DNA of 6,430 nt, taken from Omnitrophica bacterium RBG_13_46_9. Lineage in GTDB: Bacteria; Omnitrophota; Gorgyraeia; JABMRN01; RBG-13-46-9. The notes beneath the pieces are model-generated. The model was given only the letters and a program-made list of their open reading frames with translations. It was not told the DNA's origin and did not search any database. Position 1 is the stretch's first letter; each line of letters begins with the position of its first letter. Both the position numbers and the translations under genes were made by a program. Positions 5,487-6,430 of this stretch are shown piece by piece. The stretch is from contig MHFD01000085.1 of assembly GCA_001804045.1 (NCBI GenBank), positions 2,217-8,646 of the forward strand, in the 5' to 3' direction.

Positions 5487-6430
5487 TTACGCCCCTCCTA
5501 TAATAGTGGTTATCTTCAATATAGGAAGGAACATGCTGACAACAATACCCCCTATAACGATTCCTAAAAACGCTATTACGAGGGGTTCTATAAGATTCGT
5601 CAATCCCGCGACAGTGGTGTCAACCTGTTCGCTGTAAAAATCCGCTATTTTTGTCAGCATTTTTTCCAGCTCGCCCGTTTGTTCCCCTACAGAAATCATA
5701 CGTACCACCATGGGCGGGAATACACCGCTTTTTGAGAGAGGTTCCGCTATGGGCTCGCCTTCCTTAACGCTTGTGCCTACCTTTTCGATGGCCCTCTCTA
5801 CAACGCTATTGTCGGCCGTCTTTCCGACTATCTCAAGCGAATTCAAAATAGGAACGCCGCTTTTTATGAGGGTGGAGAGAGTCCTTGTAAATTTCGTTAT
5901 AACCATTTTCCTGATTATGGTGCCGAAAATAGGGGCGTTTAATTTTAGATAATCGAACCTCATTCTCCCTGTATCCGTTTTGACATATCTATTAATAAGG
6001 AAAGCTGATACCACTAAAAAGGCAATGCCCACATAGAAATAGTGTCTCATAAAATCGCTCAAGTTGATCAGAAACTGTGTAGGGGCCGGCAATTTAGCCC
6101 CGAAACCGGCGTATATATCCTTAAAAACGGGTATAACCCTTATTAGCAAAAAGACGGTCACGCCTATAGCCATAGTTATCACCGCTATCGGATAGACAAA
6201 AGCCGATTTTATTTTCTTTTGAAGGGCGCTGGCTTTCTCGAAATATGTGGCAAGCCTGTCCAGGATCTCATCCAACATACCGCTCGATTCGCCAGCCTTG
6301 ACCATGTTAACAAAAAGATTTGAGAAGACGGCGGGGTGCTTTGAAAGCGCATCCGACAAGCTCGAACCGGTCTCTATATCGTTTTGGACTTTCGATACGA
6401 TCTCTTTGAATGACAGGTTTTCCATCTGCT
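5487..6430 (-). CDS. pilC: Type IV pilus / type II secretion inner-membrane platform protein PilC/GspF, N-terminus outside the window
   Basis: The frame continues through the right edge: the first in-window Met (6425) is preceded by an in-frame Gln codon, and family alignment places it about 85-95 residues into a protein of about 400. Visible residues, counted from that Met, show most of the first T2SSF domain (SSLSDALSKHPAVFSNLFVNMV at about 21-42, then KAGESSGMLDEIL), the first membrane segment (about 79-100), a second (about 128-147), and the second T2SSF domain with FTRTLSTLIKSGVPILNSLEIV (179-200), PPMVVRMISVGEQTGELEKML (237-257) and the final membrane helix (about 281-303). This is the platform that couples the assembly ATPase to pilin extraction from the membrane. 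Its presence upstream of the pilin, in the same orientation, supports a pilus or pseudopilus locus. PilC and GspF cannot be told apart from this fragment. Its stop at 5487 is followed by no strong terminator. Confidence 0.95.
   Translation of the reverse strand, partial: QMENLSFKEIVSKVQNDIETGSSLSDALSKHPAVFSNLFVNMVKAGESSGMLDEILDRLATYFEKASALQKKIKSAFVYPIAVITMAIGVTVFLLIRVIPVFKDIYAGFGAKLPAPTQFLINLSDFMRHYFYVGIAFLVVSAFLINRYVKTDTGRMRFDYLKLNAPIFGTIIRKMVITKFTRTLSTLIKSGVPILNSLEIVGKTADNSVVERAIEKVGTSVKEGEPIAEPLSKSGVFPPMVVRMISVGEQTGELEKMLTKIADFYSEQVDTTVAGLTNLIEPLVIAFLGIVIGGIVVSMFLPILKITTIIGGA

Overview
The window looks like bacterial chromosome of moderate G+C with every convincing gene on the minus strand, so it reads right to left. 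The short PulG-type pilin with a Cys-Pro-rich, Gly-His-ending tail, together with large membrane proteins of the TMTC (DUF1736) type carrying TPR tails, suggests a PVC-related or Omnitrophota-like bacterium. That placement is inference from protein style only; no rRNA or other marker gene is present.

Right to left: (1) 6430-5487 holds the C-terminal ~315 residues of a PilC/GspF inner-membrane platform protein, cut by the window edge. (2) 5354-5181 carries a reading frame resembling only the extreme C-terminus of an IS200/IS605 TnpB, overlaid by three consecutive hairpins (5321-5200) with the layout of a TnpB omega (right-end) RNA. No TnpB catalytic domain is present. (3) 5103-5075 is a near-consensus, extended -10 sigma70-type promoter facing the pilin gene, followed by a ~250-nt leader with long-range complementary segments that could form mutually exclusive helices. 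(4) 4816-4481 is a complete type IV pilin/pseudopilin with a strong ribosome binding site and a perfect intrinsic terminator (4462-4427). (5) 4426-4169 is a gene-poor spacer with a 9-bp inverted repeat and a doubtful 45-codon plus-strand ORF. (6) 4168-1 is a tightly packed three-gene cassette of multi-membrane GT-C-type proteins: two tandem TMTC-like/TPR paralogues (10 bp apart), then the first 37 residues of a probable GT39/ArnT-like glycosyltransferase whose ATG overlaps the preceding stop as ATGA.

Functionally, PilC and the pilin belong to a type IV pilus or type II secretion apparatus. The GT-C cassette probably moves sugars from polyprenyl-phosphate donors to acceptors on the outer face of the membrane. 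Whether the cassette glycosylates the neighbouring pilin is an open hypothesis. The items most worth a second look are the pilin leader RNA, the solitary omega-RNA-like remnant, and the pilin/TMTC neighbourhood.
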